From: Cellvibrionales bacterium UBA7375
GTDB taxonomy: Bacteria; Pseudomonadota; Gammaproteobacteria; Pseudomonadales; Porticoccaceae
NCBI GenBank assembly: GCA_002469845.1
Contig: DKNZ01000030.1
Coordinates: 19,229 to 50,614 of the forward strand
DNA length: 31,386 nucleotides
Reading direction: 5' to 3'
The notes below the pieces were generated by a model. The model did not search any database, was not told the origin of the DNA, and saw nothing but the letters and a program-made list of their open reading frames with translations. The first letter of the stretch is position 1, and the number at the start of each line of letters is the position of its first letter. Both the position numbers and the translations under genes were made by a program. Shown here piece by piece: positions 1 through 7,380 of the stretch.

Positions 1-60
1 GGTTAGAGCACAGCATTCATAATGCTGGGGTCGGTGGTTCAAGTCCACCCGTAGCTACCA
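1..60 (+). tRNA. tRNA-Met (elongator, anticodon CAT), 5' end cut off by window
   Basis: The 3' part of a tRNA is visible. The anticodon stem CAGCA (11-15) pairs with TGCTG (23-27) around the loop TTCATAA, which puts anticodon CAT at 18-20. The T stem GGTGG (33-37) pairs with CCACC (45-49) around TTCAAGT. The 3' acceptor strand CGTAGCT (50-56), discriminator A57 and an encoded CCA (58-60) follow. The visible D-arm remnant and acceptor strand resemble the E. coli elongator tRNA-Met more than the initiator, which has three G-C pairs in the anticodon stem. The 5' acceptor strand lies before the window. Confidence 0.95.
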
Positions 61-173
61 TATAAATATTTTATATCGATAATTTAGCTATTTAATATCC
101 CTTTAATCACTTTCCTATTTATCCAAAATATAGCTTGTTTAGGTTTTTATAAATTTCTGCCCGAGGGGGAATT

Positions 174-215
174 GGGTAGCAATAAACTACTTGAGATTAC
201 TGCTACCCTATTTTT
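174..215 (+). terminator. Hairpin between tRNA-Met and the GH3 gene, probable shared terminator
   Basis: GGGTAGCA (174-181) and TGCTACCC (201-208) form a perfect 8-bp stem with a 19-base loop, followed on the plus strand by TATTTTTA. On the minus strand the same stem begins 5 bases after the GH3 stop codon but lacks a T run. It sits between two converging transcripts, so termination for the tRNA transcript, and perhaps 3'-end protection for the GH3 mRNA, is the likely role. The long loop lowers confidence. The rest of 61-213 is AT-rich and shows nothing else. Confidence 0.5.
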
Positions 216-2583
216 AGGGGTTAAAAGTTAACTGATTGATTTGCTCAACAAATGCCTTAATTTTTTGCTCATCAACTTCTCCACCTGTGAAGTAAGGGAA
301 TTTTATGAGGGGTTGTTGTTGGAGAAAATCTTCAATTTTAGCTTCTTCAATTGGCTTTCCTGCCGGTGTCATTGCTTTAATCCAGTTTGGCATAAACTCT
401 ATAAGTAGGGGCTTAAGTTGTGGATTACTCCAAAATTCAGAGAAAAAGCTAAACATTGTCATGGTGTAATTTAGTTTTTCTGTATTGTTTAGATTTAAAT
501 TACCCTTGAGTCGGATATCACGAGATGATGAACCGACTAAAATTTGAAATTCACCACTTTCGGCTAACCATCGATCATAGACTTTACTGTAGTAGGAGAA
601 GTCTCTTTTATTAAGGGTAAAGTTAACACTTTTACTTTCGCCCGCTTCTAATTCTATTTTATCGAAGGCTTTTAGCTCTTTAACTGGACGCTGAACCGTT
701 GACTCTTTATCGGCAACATAAAGCTGTATTACTTCTTTACCTTTTACTTTACCGGTATTGGTAACTGTTAGGCTAACCTCTAGCTTATCTTTGTCAGTTA
801 GTTCTGTGTCGGATAGTTTTAAATCACTGTACCCAAACTCGGTGTAGGATAAACCGTGGCCAAATGGAAATAATGGCTCTATATTGAGCTTATCGTAGTA
901 TCTGTAGCCGACAAACATGCGTTCACCATAAATTACCTGCCCGTCTTCGCCGGGGAAATTTAGGTAGGCTGGACTGTCCTCTAATCGAACTGGGAATGTC
1001 TCAGCTAATTTACCCGATGGGTTTACTTTACCGAATACGGCATCGACGATTGCACCTGCACCTGCTTGGCCGCCTAGCCATGTTTCAAGAATTGCTGAAA
1101 CTTGATCTACCCAAGGCATTGCAATTGCACTTCCGTTGGTAAGGATTACTGCTGTATTTGGCTGGGCTTTGGCAACGGCACTAATTAGCTTGTTGTGAGA
1201 GGGTGGCAGATCTATATGGGTGCGATCAATACCCTCTGACTCATAACTTAATGGCAGTCCCGCCATAACTAGTGCTAGATCTGCATTGGCTGCTACTGCT
1301 ACTGCTTCATCTACCAATGAGAGGTCATCATCATTGGCTAGGCTATAACCTGCTGAGTATTCAATCTCAATATCTTGACCATATTCTTGGCGAATTATAT
1401 CGATAAACTTATCTAGCTTGGTGGGCTTAACCTGTGAACTACCATTGCCTTGATAGCGTGGATTAACTGCAAACTCACCGAGCACTGCGATTTTCTTATA
1501 TTTAGATGCATCGACTGGGAGCAATTTTTCGGTATTTTTTAATAGTGTGATGGCTTCTGCTGCAACTTTGCGTGCTAGCTGATGATGTTGATCAATCTTT
1601 TGATCGCCATGCTTATCATTAACATTTTGACCCATGAACACGATACGTAGGAGGTCTTTAACAATTGAATCTAATTGTTGCTCGTCTAATTCATTATTTT
1701 TGACCGCATCAACAACCATTTTGTTGGTTATTCTGGCTGATTTTCCGGGCATTTCTAAATGCATTCCCGCACGTATACCTTGAACACGATCAACTACGGC
1801 ATCCCAATCTGATACTACGAAACCTTTAAAGCCCCATTCATTTTTTAGCTTGTCGGTTAATAGTCTTAGGGATTCTGTGCCATAGGTGCCTTGCACTCTG
1901 TTGTAGCACGCCATAACTGACCATGGCTGGGCTTCTTTGACGGCAATTTCAAATGGCGTCATATAGATTTCATTTAATGTGCGCTCGTCTACGTTTGAGT
2001 TTGCCCACATGCGCTTTGTTTCTACATTATTGGCTACATAGTGTTTGGCTGTTGCTCCGACCCCCTGACTTTGCACCCCATTAATATAGGCTGCACCTAA
2101 TTTTCCTGAGAGAATTGGGTCTTCTGAGAAGTATTCAAAATTTCGCCCAGCTAATGGTGAGCGCTTAATGTTGATGCCGGGTCCTAGCAGTAAATCTACC
2201 CCTAATGCATTGGACTCTACGCCGAGTGCGGCGCCTACTTCTTGTAGTAACTCCATATCCCATGAGGCTGATAACGCTGAGGCTGTAGGGAAGCAAGTAG
2301 CTGGTGCTTGATTGCCATAGCCCCATGTATCTGTTGTTGGTGCTCGACGAAGACCATGGGGACCGTCAGCCATCCATATGTAGGGTATATCGAGTCGCTC
2401 GATGGGCTGAGTGCTCCATGCATCTCGACCTGATGTGAGAAGCGCTTTTTCTTTTAATGTCATTTGTGACACTAGTTGCTCAATTTTTGAGGACAGGTTT
2501 TTTTCATCCAATTCAGCGCTCACTGGAACTCCTATTGTCATTAAAATTGAGATTATTAGTAATCGGACATTATTTTTTAACAT
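214..2583 (-). CDS. Secreted glycoside hydrolase family 3 (beta-glucosidase-like)
   Basis: The 789-residue protein hydrolyses terminal beta-linked sugars, most likely beta-glucosides, outside the cytoplasm. Residues 1-23 look like a signal peptide ending VSA. The GH3 N-terminal barrel holds the KH motif (K180, H181) and the nucleophile motif SDW with D259. The second alpha/beta domain has EGIDR, whose E450 is the candidate acid/base. A fibronectin-III-like domain follows at about 600-693. A tail of about 90 residues (700-789) after it is unusual for the family and has no recognised domain. The ATG at 2583 follows a weak AGAGAA ribosome site. The gene lies downstream of a sugar permease on the same strand and has its own CRP-type promoter, which fits carbohydrate use such as laminarin-derived glucosides. 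The exact substrate cannot be read from sequence. Confidence 0.93.
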   Translation of the reverse strand: MLKNNVRLLIISILMTIGVPVSAELDEKNLSSKIEQLVSQMTLKEKALLTSGRDAWSTQPIERLDIPYIWMADGPHGLRRAPTTDTWGYGNQAPATCFPTASALSASWDMELLQEVGAALGVESNALGVDLLLGPGINIKRSPLAGRNFEYFSEDPILSGKLGAAYINGVQSQGVGATAKHYVANNVETKRMWANSNVDERTLNEIYMTPFEIAVKEAQPWSVMACYNRVQGTYGTESLRLLTDKLKNEWGFKGFVVSDWDAVVDRVQGIRAGMHLEMPGKSARITNKMVVDAVKNNELDEQQLDSIVKDLLRIVFMGQNVNDKHGDQKIDQHHQLARKVAAEAITLLKNTEKLLPVDASKYKKIAVLGEFAVNPRYQGNGSSQVKPTKLDKFIDIIRQEYGQDIEIEYSAGYSLANDDDLSLVDEAVAVAANADLALVMAGLPLSYESEGIDRTHIDLPPSHNKLISAVAKAQPNTAVILTNGSAIAMPWVDQVSAILETWLGGQAGAGAIVDAVFGKVNPSGKLAETFPVRLEDSPAYLNFPGEDGQVIYGERMFVGYRYYDKLNIEPLFPFGHGLSYTEFGYSDLKLSDTELTDKDKLEVSLTVTNTGKVKGKEVIQLYVADKESTVQRPVKELKAFDKIELEAGESKSVNFTLNKRDFSYYSKVYDRWLAESGEFQILVGSSSRDIRLKGNLNLNNTEKLNYTMTMFSFFSEFWSNPQLKPLLIEFMPNWIKAMTPAGKPIEEAKIEDFLQQQPLIKFPYFTGGEVDEQKIKAFVEQINQLTFNP

Positions 2584-2783
2584 TATTTTTTCTCTATTTC
2601 TATTTTAAATTAAGGGTAAATATTTACAAATTAGCTATAAGATGAACAAAAATACAAAATCTATCTTTAGCCGGCAATTTATAATCGCTAATTTGTACTT
2701 TTAACAGGATGAGTTGAGAGGAATCTTCACTAGTGTGAATTATTTGATCAAAGCGACCATCAATCAAACCAGTACTGAAATAT

Positions 2784-2906
2784 TTAATGGTGGCGGAGAA
2801 TGGTAGTAACAGCCTTGGAACTGCTCTTCTTATTCCCTGAAATCAGGTATTTTATTTAGAAGAACTCCCCACCATTAATTTGGTGAAATCCCAAGGCTAT
2901 CATTAC
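2784..2906 (-). ncRNA. Candidate structured 5' leader RNA of the GH3 gene, with interleaved stems
   Basis: Read on the minus strand this block starts about 6 bases after the predicted transcription start. Plus-strand coordinates of complementary segments are: P1 AGCCTTGG 2811-2818 with CCAAGGCT 2891-2898, extended by GTAA 2806-2809 with TTAC 2903-2906; P2 TTAATGGTGG 2784-2793 with CCACCATTAA 2869-2878, continued after one bulged base by GGAG 2795-2798 with CTCC 2865-2868; P3 TCTTCT 2825-2830 with AGAAGA 2858-2863; P4 CCTG 2836-2839 with CAGG 2844-2847. P1 and P2 interleave, so they form either a pseudoknot or two mutually exclusive folds. A local hairpin CACCA 2870-2874 with TGGTG 2881-2885 competes with P2. 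No known riboswitch class was recognised. It could instead be an immobile palindromic repeat. Confidence 0.5.
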
Positions 2907-2911
2907 TTTCC

Positions 2912-2924
2912 GCTGGCAATTATA
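2912..2924 (-). promoter_or_regulatory. GH3 promoter: TATAAT box and predicted transcription start
   Basis: A perfect minus-strand TATAAT lies at 2919-2924. Counting it as -12 to -7 places +1 at 2912. The centre of the CRP-type palindrome (2953.5) is then at -41.5, the class II CRP spacing. No good -35 box is needed or seen at that spacing. The predicted 5' leader to the GH3 ATG is about 328 bases. This is inference from spacing and consensus; no transcript data are available. Confidence 0.6.
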
Positions 2925-2945
2925 ACTTAAACTATTTTTTAGTTA

Positions 2946-2961
2946 TGTGAACTAGCTCACA
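2946..2961. promoter_or_regulatory. CRP (cAMP receptor protein) type binding site
   Basis: TGTGA-ACTAGC-TCACA matches the E. coli CRP consensus half-sites TGTGA/TCACA with the standard 6-base spacer at all ten positions. It is flanked by A/T tracts that also form an inverted repeat (ACTATTTTTT 2931-2940 with AAAAAATAGT 2961-2970). The site is centred 41.5 bases from the predicted GH3 start, which argues for activation of GH3 by cAMP-CRP. The A/T arms could also give a weak hairpin at the end of the upstream permease transcript. Confidence 0.7.
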
Positions 2962-2991
2962 AAAAATAGTATTTTTTACACCATAACTTCA

Positions 2992-3005
2992 CTAGCTTGA
3001 GCTAG
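2992..3005 (-). terminator. Short hairpin directly after the MFS stop codon
   Basis: CTAGC (2992-2996) and GCTAG (3001-3005) pair around TTGA two bases past the permease stop codon. No T run follows on the minus strand, so it is more likely a 3'-end stabiliser or part of a composite end with the A/T-rich inverted repeat at 2931-2970 than a classical terminator. Confidence 0.3.
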
Positions 3006-3007
3006 CT

Positions 3008-4225
3008 TTAATCAGCCCCTCTCAAGGCATACCAACCGATATAGATGTAACACATCATCGGCACTATAAAGCTTAACTGTATACCTATAGTGTCTGCAGC
3101 TACTCCCTGAATTAGGGGTATCAATGCACCGCCAACTATAGCCTGACATACTAGTCCAGACCCCTTACTTGTTAGTGATCCAAGACCTTTAACGGCTAGG
3201 GTAAAAATGGTTGGGAACATGATTGAATTAAAGAATCCTACTGCTAATATTGACCACATAGCAGTGCTACCAGAGGTATTCATACTTACAATAATCATTA
3301 TGATTGCAATCAATGCATTGATTGAAAGATATTTGGTAGGTGCAACGTAGTTCATTGCGGCGGCACCAACAAGGCGACCTATCATTGCTGCACCCCAATA
3401 GTAGGCGACCATCTCTCCGGCTTCAGCATGGCTTAAGCCACCAATAGAACTCTCGGCAAAATAGTTTACTAAGAAGCTTCCAATAGATACCTCACCACCA
3501 ACATAAAGGAAGATAGCTAGAGCACCTAACACTAGGGACCGACGATCCCAGATATTTTCATCACTGGTGGTCTCACCGCTTTCTACACTTGAGATTCTGG
3601 GCAGTTTGATAAATCGAAACATAATCGCAGCTAGTACCAGCAATCCGCCTAGCATTATGTAGGGCCCTTGAACGGCGGAGGCATCTGCTGCAACCACACC
3701 CAGTATCAATGCTGCACCCACTAGTGGACCTACTGTTGTACCTAAGGAGTTAGCGGCCTGGGCTAAATTAAGTCGACTAGCAGCTGTTTTATCAGGTCCC
3801 AATGCGGCTACATATGGATTAGCCGCCACTTGAAGGACAGTTATACCGCTGGCTAAAACAAAAAATGCGAACAAAAAAAGCTCATAAACATGGAGGTCAG
3901 CTGATGGGTAAAAAAGAAAACAACCCAGAGCTGTTGTCAGTAAGCCGAGAACAATACCCTGCTGATAGCCAACTTTATCAATTAACTTTCCTGCAAAGGG
4001 GGAAATGATAAAATAAGCACCAAAAAAGCAAAATTGAACCAACATTGCTTGTGTATAGTTAAGGTCAAAGGAATCTTTAAGGAATGGAATTAAAATATCA
4101 TTGAGTACAGTGATAAATCCCCAAAAGAAAAATAGACATGTCATTGCAATAAATGCAAACGTCTGTGTTTTTTGTTGCTCATCAGATGATGAATTTGATG
4201 AACCGCTTGGCATTGAACCTGCCAT
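3008..4225 (-). CDS. Sugar MFS transporter, FucP/GluP family
   Basis: This 405-residue inner-membrane permease belongs to the FucP-type branch of the major facilitator superfamily, which imports sugars such as fucose, glucose, galactose or N-acetylglucosamine with protons or sodium. It shows about twelve hydrophobic segments; the first carries FFFWGFITVLNDILIP, typical of this branch, and AANPYV is near TM4-5. The longest frame begins at a TTG at 4237, but the ATG at 4225 has a GGGGG ribosome site 5-6 bases upstream and gives the hydrophilic lead MAGSMPSGSS, so that start is used. It precedes the GH3 gene on the same strand; together they suggest uptake of a sugar released outside the cell. 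Substrate is not determinable here. Confidence 0.88.
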   Translation of the reverse strand: MAGSMPSGSSNSSSDEQQKTQTFAFIAMTCLFFFWGFITVLNDILIPFLKDSFDLNYTQAMLVQFCFFGAYFIISPFAGKLIDKVGYQQGIVLGLLTTALGCFLFYPSADLHVYELFLFAFFVLASGITVLQVAANPYVAALGPDKTAASRLNLAQAANSLGTTVGPLVGAALILGVVAADASAVQGPYIMLGGLLVLAAIMFRFIKLPRISSVESGETTSDENIWDRRSLVLGALAIFLYVGGEVSIGSFLVNYFAESSIGGLSHAEAGEMVAYYWGAAMIGRLVGAAAMNYVAPTKYLSINALIAIIMIIVSMNTSGSTAMWSILAVGFFNSIMFPTIFTLAVKGLGSLTSKGSGLVCQAIVGGALIPLIQGVAADTIGIQLSFIVPMMCYIYIGWYALRGAD

Positions 4226-4371
4226 ATAAACCCCCAAAATTTAATTTAATTTTTTTGTGTAATAAGCTTAGTGCGGTATCGATATGCATTCAATACGATC
4301 TTGGGCTATATCGACGCTTTAATCGCAACTAAAGGTTACTTTATCGACTCTGAGGCTGAAAATTCTAACGC

Positions 4372-4389
4372 AATGATAATATTGTCATT
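4372..4389. promoter_or_regulatory. Candidate operator upstream of the sugar permease
   Basis: AATGATAAT/ATTGTCATT is an 18-base inverted repeat matching at 8 of 9 positions per arm. On the minus strand it overlaps ATGACA, a 5/6 match to a -35 box, which is followed after 15 bases by TAGAAT (5/6 to -10). An operator over a promoter is the usual arrangement for a sugar-responsive repressor. The outer half-sites (AATGACA...TGTCATT) recall LacI-family sites described for sugar regulons of marine gammaproteobacteria, but the centre here is AT rather than CG. No regulator gene is present in the window. The rest of the gap 4226-4528 holds only the hairpin described next. Confidence 0.4.
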
Positions 4390-4481
4390 ATTCTAACTAA
4401 TTTTATACTTAAGGATTTTATTAAAACCTTTGCCCTTAACGAGTTGATTTTAACAAGTTACAGAATGTGAATATTTAATGC

Positions 4482-4502
4482 GTTCGAGTGAATCACTCGA
4501 AC
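4482..4502 (-). terminator. Perfect hairpin downstream of pepQ
   Basis: GTTCGAGTG (4482-4490) and CACTCGAAC (4494-4502) form a perfect 9-bp stem with a 3-base loop, 26 bases past the pepQ stop codon. No T tract follows on the minus strand, so it may be a Rho-assisted terminator or an mRNA 3'-end stabiliser. Its place at the end of the symporter-pepQ unit supports an end-of-transcript role. Confidence 0.5.
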
Positions 4503-4528
4503 CTGAAATTATAATTTGTTGAGGGATA

Positions 4529-5863
4529 TTATGACTGAAAAGCCTCACGTGTAATATTTTCTAGTCGGCCGTCCTGATGCAAAATAATATTGTCTTCTAT
4601 TCTAATACCACCAAATGGAATCCAATAATTAATCTCTTCCCAATTAACAGCTTCTGGTTGATCTGAGTGCAACTTATCTAATAGGGATGGGATAAAGTAT
4701 ATGCCCGGCTCTACCGTATAAATTTGATTAGCTTCCATTGGAGCACTGGCTCGCAAACTTGGGTATTTTTCCGATGCTGAAACAAGATCACCGGCGGGGT
4801 TAGCTAATCGACTGCCTTTATCATGTACGTTACTGCCAAGATGATGTCCTAGTCCATGGGGAAAGAATGTATCAATGATTTTTTGCTCTAACGCTTGTTC
4901 TACTGAAACCTTTAACAGATTATAGTCTTTCAATATTTGAGCGATTTTTTGCTGTGCTAGCACCTGCAAATCCATTGGGCTTTTTCCTATACCCCCATGG
5001 GCTACTAGCTGTTGCTGAGCTGTATCTAAACTGTTGATCATTGACGAAAATTTACTTTTCTTATCGTAGGCATAGGTGCGAGTTATATCTGATGCATAGT
5101 TATTAAACTGAACACCAGCATCAATAAGGAAGCTTCGAGGCTTTACGGCTTTATTATTTAATTGATGATGATGAAGTACGGCTGCATTTTGATTAATACC
5201 CGCAATAATAGCGTAGGGCATTTCATTTTCACTGCGTTTACAGGCTGTAAGATAGGCACTGGCAATCTCTAATTCTGAAGCTCCTGCCATAAAGGCTTGC
5301 TCGGCTGCCCTATGGGCTGGTACTGCAAGTTGCGTCGCCTGTCGAACGCAGGCCTGCTCATAGGCAGTTTTACTGCGTCTTTGGAAATCAATTGCGTTTA
5401 GGACTTGCTGTGGATTCCATTGTGAATCGGGCATGCCTAGATCGTTAGTTTCATTAATCAAAACTGTTTTATCTTGAGTTTTACCTAGATGTTTTTTTAA
5501 CGCATCAATACTGGCATATTCGATAATTTCGAGAGGCTCGGCAAACCCCTCTGGCAAACTCTGTGGCGCTGTGTGCCAAATATCCTCTGCGCAATTTAAA
5601 TAGAGTGTTGGTTTATCAGTGTTAGATTGAATACGCAGAAAGCATTTACTGCGTTTATCTAAGGGCATCCATTCTCGAAAGTAGGGATTAACCTTAAATG
5701 GATAGGCCATATCGTCCTGAAATTGGACTTTTCCACTCCCTGAACCAATAACAATTTCATTCCAGCCTGTTGTCTTTAAAATATCGTGAAATCTGCAGCG
5801 CTTTTCTTCGATATGCTGTTGAAATAAATCAGCGATAGTAGTGTCGTTTGATAGCCTATTCAT
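4529..5863 (-). CDS. pepQ: Xaa-Pro dipeptidase PepQ
   Basis: This 444-residue cytoplasmic metallopeptidase cleaves dipeptides with C-terminal proline; E. coli PepQ has almost the same length (443). The N-terminal domain has the PepQ-typical stretch YPFKVNPYFREWMPL. The C-terminal pita-bread fold shows the dinuclear metal ligands: Asp in LIDAGVQF, Asp in SDITRTY, His in FPHGLGHHLG, Glu in TVEPGIYF and Glu in GIRIEDNI. The start is ATG at 5863, 8 bases after the symporter stop, so the two genes are co-transcribed. The pairing suggests use of imported peptides or amino acids. PepQ enzymes also act on organophosphate esters, which is a side activity. Confidence 0.93.
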   Translation of the reverse strand: MNRLSNDTTIADLFQQHIEEKRCRFHDILKTTGWNEIVIGSGSGKVQFQDDMAYPFKVNPYFREWMPLDKRSKCFLRIQSNTDKPTLYLNCAEDIWHTAPQSLPEGFAEPLEIIEYASIDALKKHLGKTQDKTVLINETNDLGMPDSQWNPQQVLNAIDFQRRSKTAYEQACVRQATQLAVPAHRAAEQAFMAGASELEIASAYLTACKRSENEMPYAIIAGINQNAAVLHHHQLNNKAVKPRSFLIDAGVQFNNYASDITRTYAYDKKSKFSSMINSLDTAQQQLVAHGGIGKSPMDLQVLAQQKIAQILKDYNLLKVSVEQALEQKIIDTFFPHGLGHHLGSNVHDKGSRLANPAGDLVSASEKYPSLRASAPMEANQIYTVEPGIYFIPSLLDKLHSDQPEAVNWEEINYWIPFGGIRIEDNIILHQDGRLENITREAFQS

Positions 5864-5871
5864 AAACTGAT

Positions 5872-7155
5872 CTAAACTGCCTCATCAACTGAAGTTTGCG
5901 GGTCATTGAATACCTCTGTATATAAAAGGCCCTCACTTTTTGCAACTACAGTGGTTACCATGGCATCACCTGTGATATTGGTGGCGGTTCTGGTCATATC
6001 TAATAGTCTATCGACGCCAATAATCAAACCGATACCTTCAACGGGTAAACCCACTTGATTAAGCACCATAACTAGCATAACTAGACCAACGCCAGGAACC
6101 GCGGCGGTTCCGATTGAGGCTAGAGTCGCTGCCAAAACAACGGTTAAGTAACCTTCTAAACCCAATCCAATATTGTAGGCTTGAGCTATAAATACTGTGG
6201 CTACTCCTTGCATTATGGCTGTGCCATCCATGTTTATGGTGGCGCCCAATGGCACTGTAAATGAAGATACGCTTTTACTGACGCCCATGCGCTGCTCAAC
6301 AGTTCTCATGGTAACTGGCATGGTGGCACCGCTTGATGCAGTACTAAATGCCAGCGCTAATGCTGGGCGTAGTTTACTTAAAAAGGTTTTAATATTAAGG
6401 CCAGTAAAAGCTTTAAATATAATTGAATAAACCCCTAGGCTATGGAGTAACAATACAAATACAACGGTAAAAAAGTATTTGGCTAAACTCATAATCATTG
6501 CAATACCAACATCTGCAAATAGTTTAGCTAAAAGACAAAATATGCCGTAGGGGGCTAGCTTCATGAGTATCATTACCATCTTCATAATAATGGTATTGAG
6601 ATCATTAAAGAAATTTCCAATTCTTTTACCCTGATCGCCGGCTCGAGATATTGCAAAGCCAACTAATAATGCAAACACTATTACCTGAAGAATGGATCCA
6701 TTGGCCATGGATTGAATGGGGTTACTTGGAAATATATTGATTATTGTCTGCTTGAGGGGGGGTGCTTCTTTGGCGACAAATTCTGTGGCCATTGCTAGAT
6801 CTATGCCTTGGCCCGGCTTAACTAATAATGCAGTTAAAATTGCTAATGCAATAGCAATTGCTGTTGTCGCCATATACAAAATAACTGTTTTGCTTGCTAC
6901 TGCGCCCATGCGTGAATTATTACCCAGTGATGAGACACCGCAGATTAGGGAAACAAAAACTAAGGGAACTACTAACAATTTTAATAAACGGACAAATATT
7001 TGCCCTACTGTATCAAAAATTCCGTTGACCAAGAGGCTGTCAAGACTTGTTGATATCGCTGTAGGCAATACATTGAAGGAGTAAATGGCATTCAATAGAG
7101 CTCCAGTCAAAAGGCCAAGTAACATGGCAATAAGGATGCGCTGCGTGAGACTCAT
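5872..7155 (-). CDS. Sodium/proton:dicarboxylate or amino-acid symporter (SDF/DAACS family)
   Basis: This 427-residue inner-membrane carrier belongs to the glutamate/C4-dicarboxylate:cation symporter family (GltP, DctA, SstT relatives). It has the family's serine-rich hairpin TASSGATMP and the TM7 motif NMDGTA that binds the coupling cation. Hydrophobic segments run through the whole length and the C-terminal helix has GVDRLLDMTRTATNITGD, typical of the substrate site. NMDGT favours acidic amino acids, but Asp, Glu, Ser/Thr and C4-diacids cannot be told apart. The ATG at 7155 has AAGG about 8 bases upstream. It is the first gene of a two-gene unit with pepQ and is divergent from the ECF sigma gene across 225 bases. 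Confidence 0.88.
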   Translation of the reverse strand: MSLTQRILIAMLLGLLTGALLNAIYSFNVLPTAISTSLDSLLVNGIFDTVGQIFVRLLKLLVVPLVFVSLICGVSSLGNNSRMGAVASKTVILYMATTAIAIALAILTALLVKPGQGIDLAMATEFVAKEAPPLKQTIINIFPSNPIQSMANGSILQVIVFALLVGFAISRAGDQGKRIGNFFNDLNTIIMKMVMILMKLAPYGIFCLLAKLFADVGIAMIMSLAKYFFTVVFVLLLHSLGVYSIIFKAFTGLNIKTFLSKLRPALALAFSTASSGATMPVTMRTVEQRMGVSKSVSSFTVPLGATINMDGTAIMQGVATVFIAQAYNIGLGLEGYLTVVLAATLASIGTAAVPGVGLVMLVMVLNQVGLPVEGIGLIIGVDRLLDMTRTATNITGDAMVTTVVAKSEGLLYTEVFNDPQTSVDEAV

Positions 7156-7320
7156 AAAACTAACCTTGTTTAATCTGTCAGTATAAAATTCAATAACTAC
7201 ATGCTGGTTACTACCATAACATAGTCCAATCTAAATCTAGCTTAAACATTAGGCCCTTTCAATATATAGATAATAATTCTTGCGGCTAACACGTTTGCAA
7301 TAAAAAAAACCTAATGTTAG

Positions 7321-7346
7321 TGATCTTAGTTTTCGGTTTGAGCGTA
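7321..7346 (+). promoter_or_regulatory. Candidate ECF-type promoter of the sigma/ChrR operon
   Basis: TGATCT (7321-7326), a 16-base spacer and CGTA (7343-7346, in GCGTAATT) lie 35 bases before the sigma-factor ATG. TGATCC-like -35 boxes are known for RpoE-ChrR systems such as that of Rhodobacter sphaeroides, which autoregulate. The same arrangement occurs before cry-DASH at 23736-23761. Inference from spacing and consensus. Confidence 0.5.
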
Positions 7347-7380
7347 ATTCTTGTTAGACTGATAGACAGATTATAAGTTA

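Larger units (their letters stand above)
2670..2925. repeat. Imperfect direct repeat pair flanking the structured leader segment
   Basis: GCCGGCAATTTATAA (2670-2684) and GCTGGCAATTATAA (2912-2925) differ by one substitution and one deletion. They lie in the same orientation about 230 bases apart, on either side of the palindromic block at 2784-2906. The second copy contains the TATAAT box (minus strand) of the proposed GH3 promoter. The first may be a duplicated promoter segment or the mark of an old insertion. Chance similarity in AT-rich DNA is possible. Confidence 0.4.

Noticed and set aside
2784..2906. Integron attC site or CRISPR repeat
   Set aside because: No paired RYYYAAC/GTTRRRY core sites, no repeated units, and no integrase or cas genes in the window.
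2931..2970. A/T-rich inverted repeat read as a simple Rho-independent terminator
   Set aside because: Its core is a perfect CRP half-site pair at the right distance from a TATAAT box, which explains it better; the A/T arms give a weak hairpin only.
4226..4237. Longer MFS frame starting at TTG 4237
   Set aside because: The GGGGG ribosome site lies inside this stretch and suits the ATG at 4225.
6716..7084. 122-codon plus-strand open frame opposite the symporter gene
   Set aside because: It is the antisense shadow of a hydrophobic coding region, with no ribosome site and no recognisable family.
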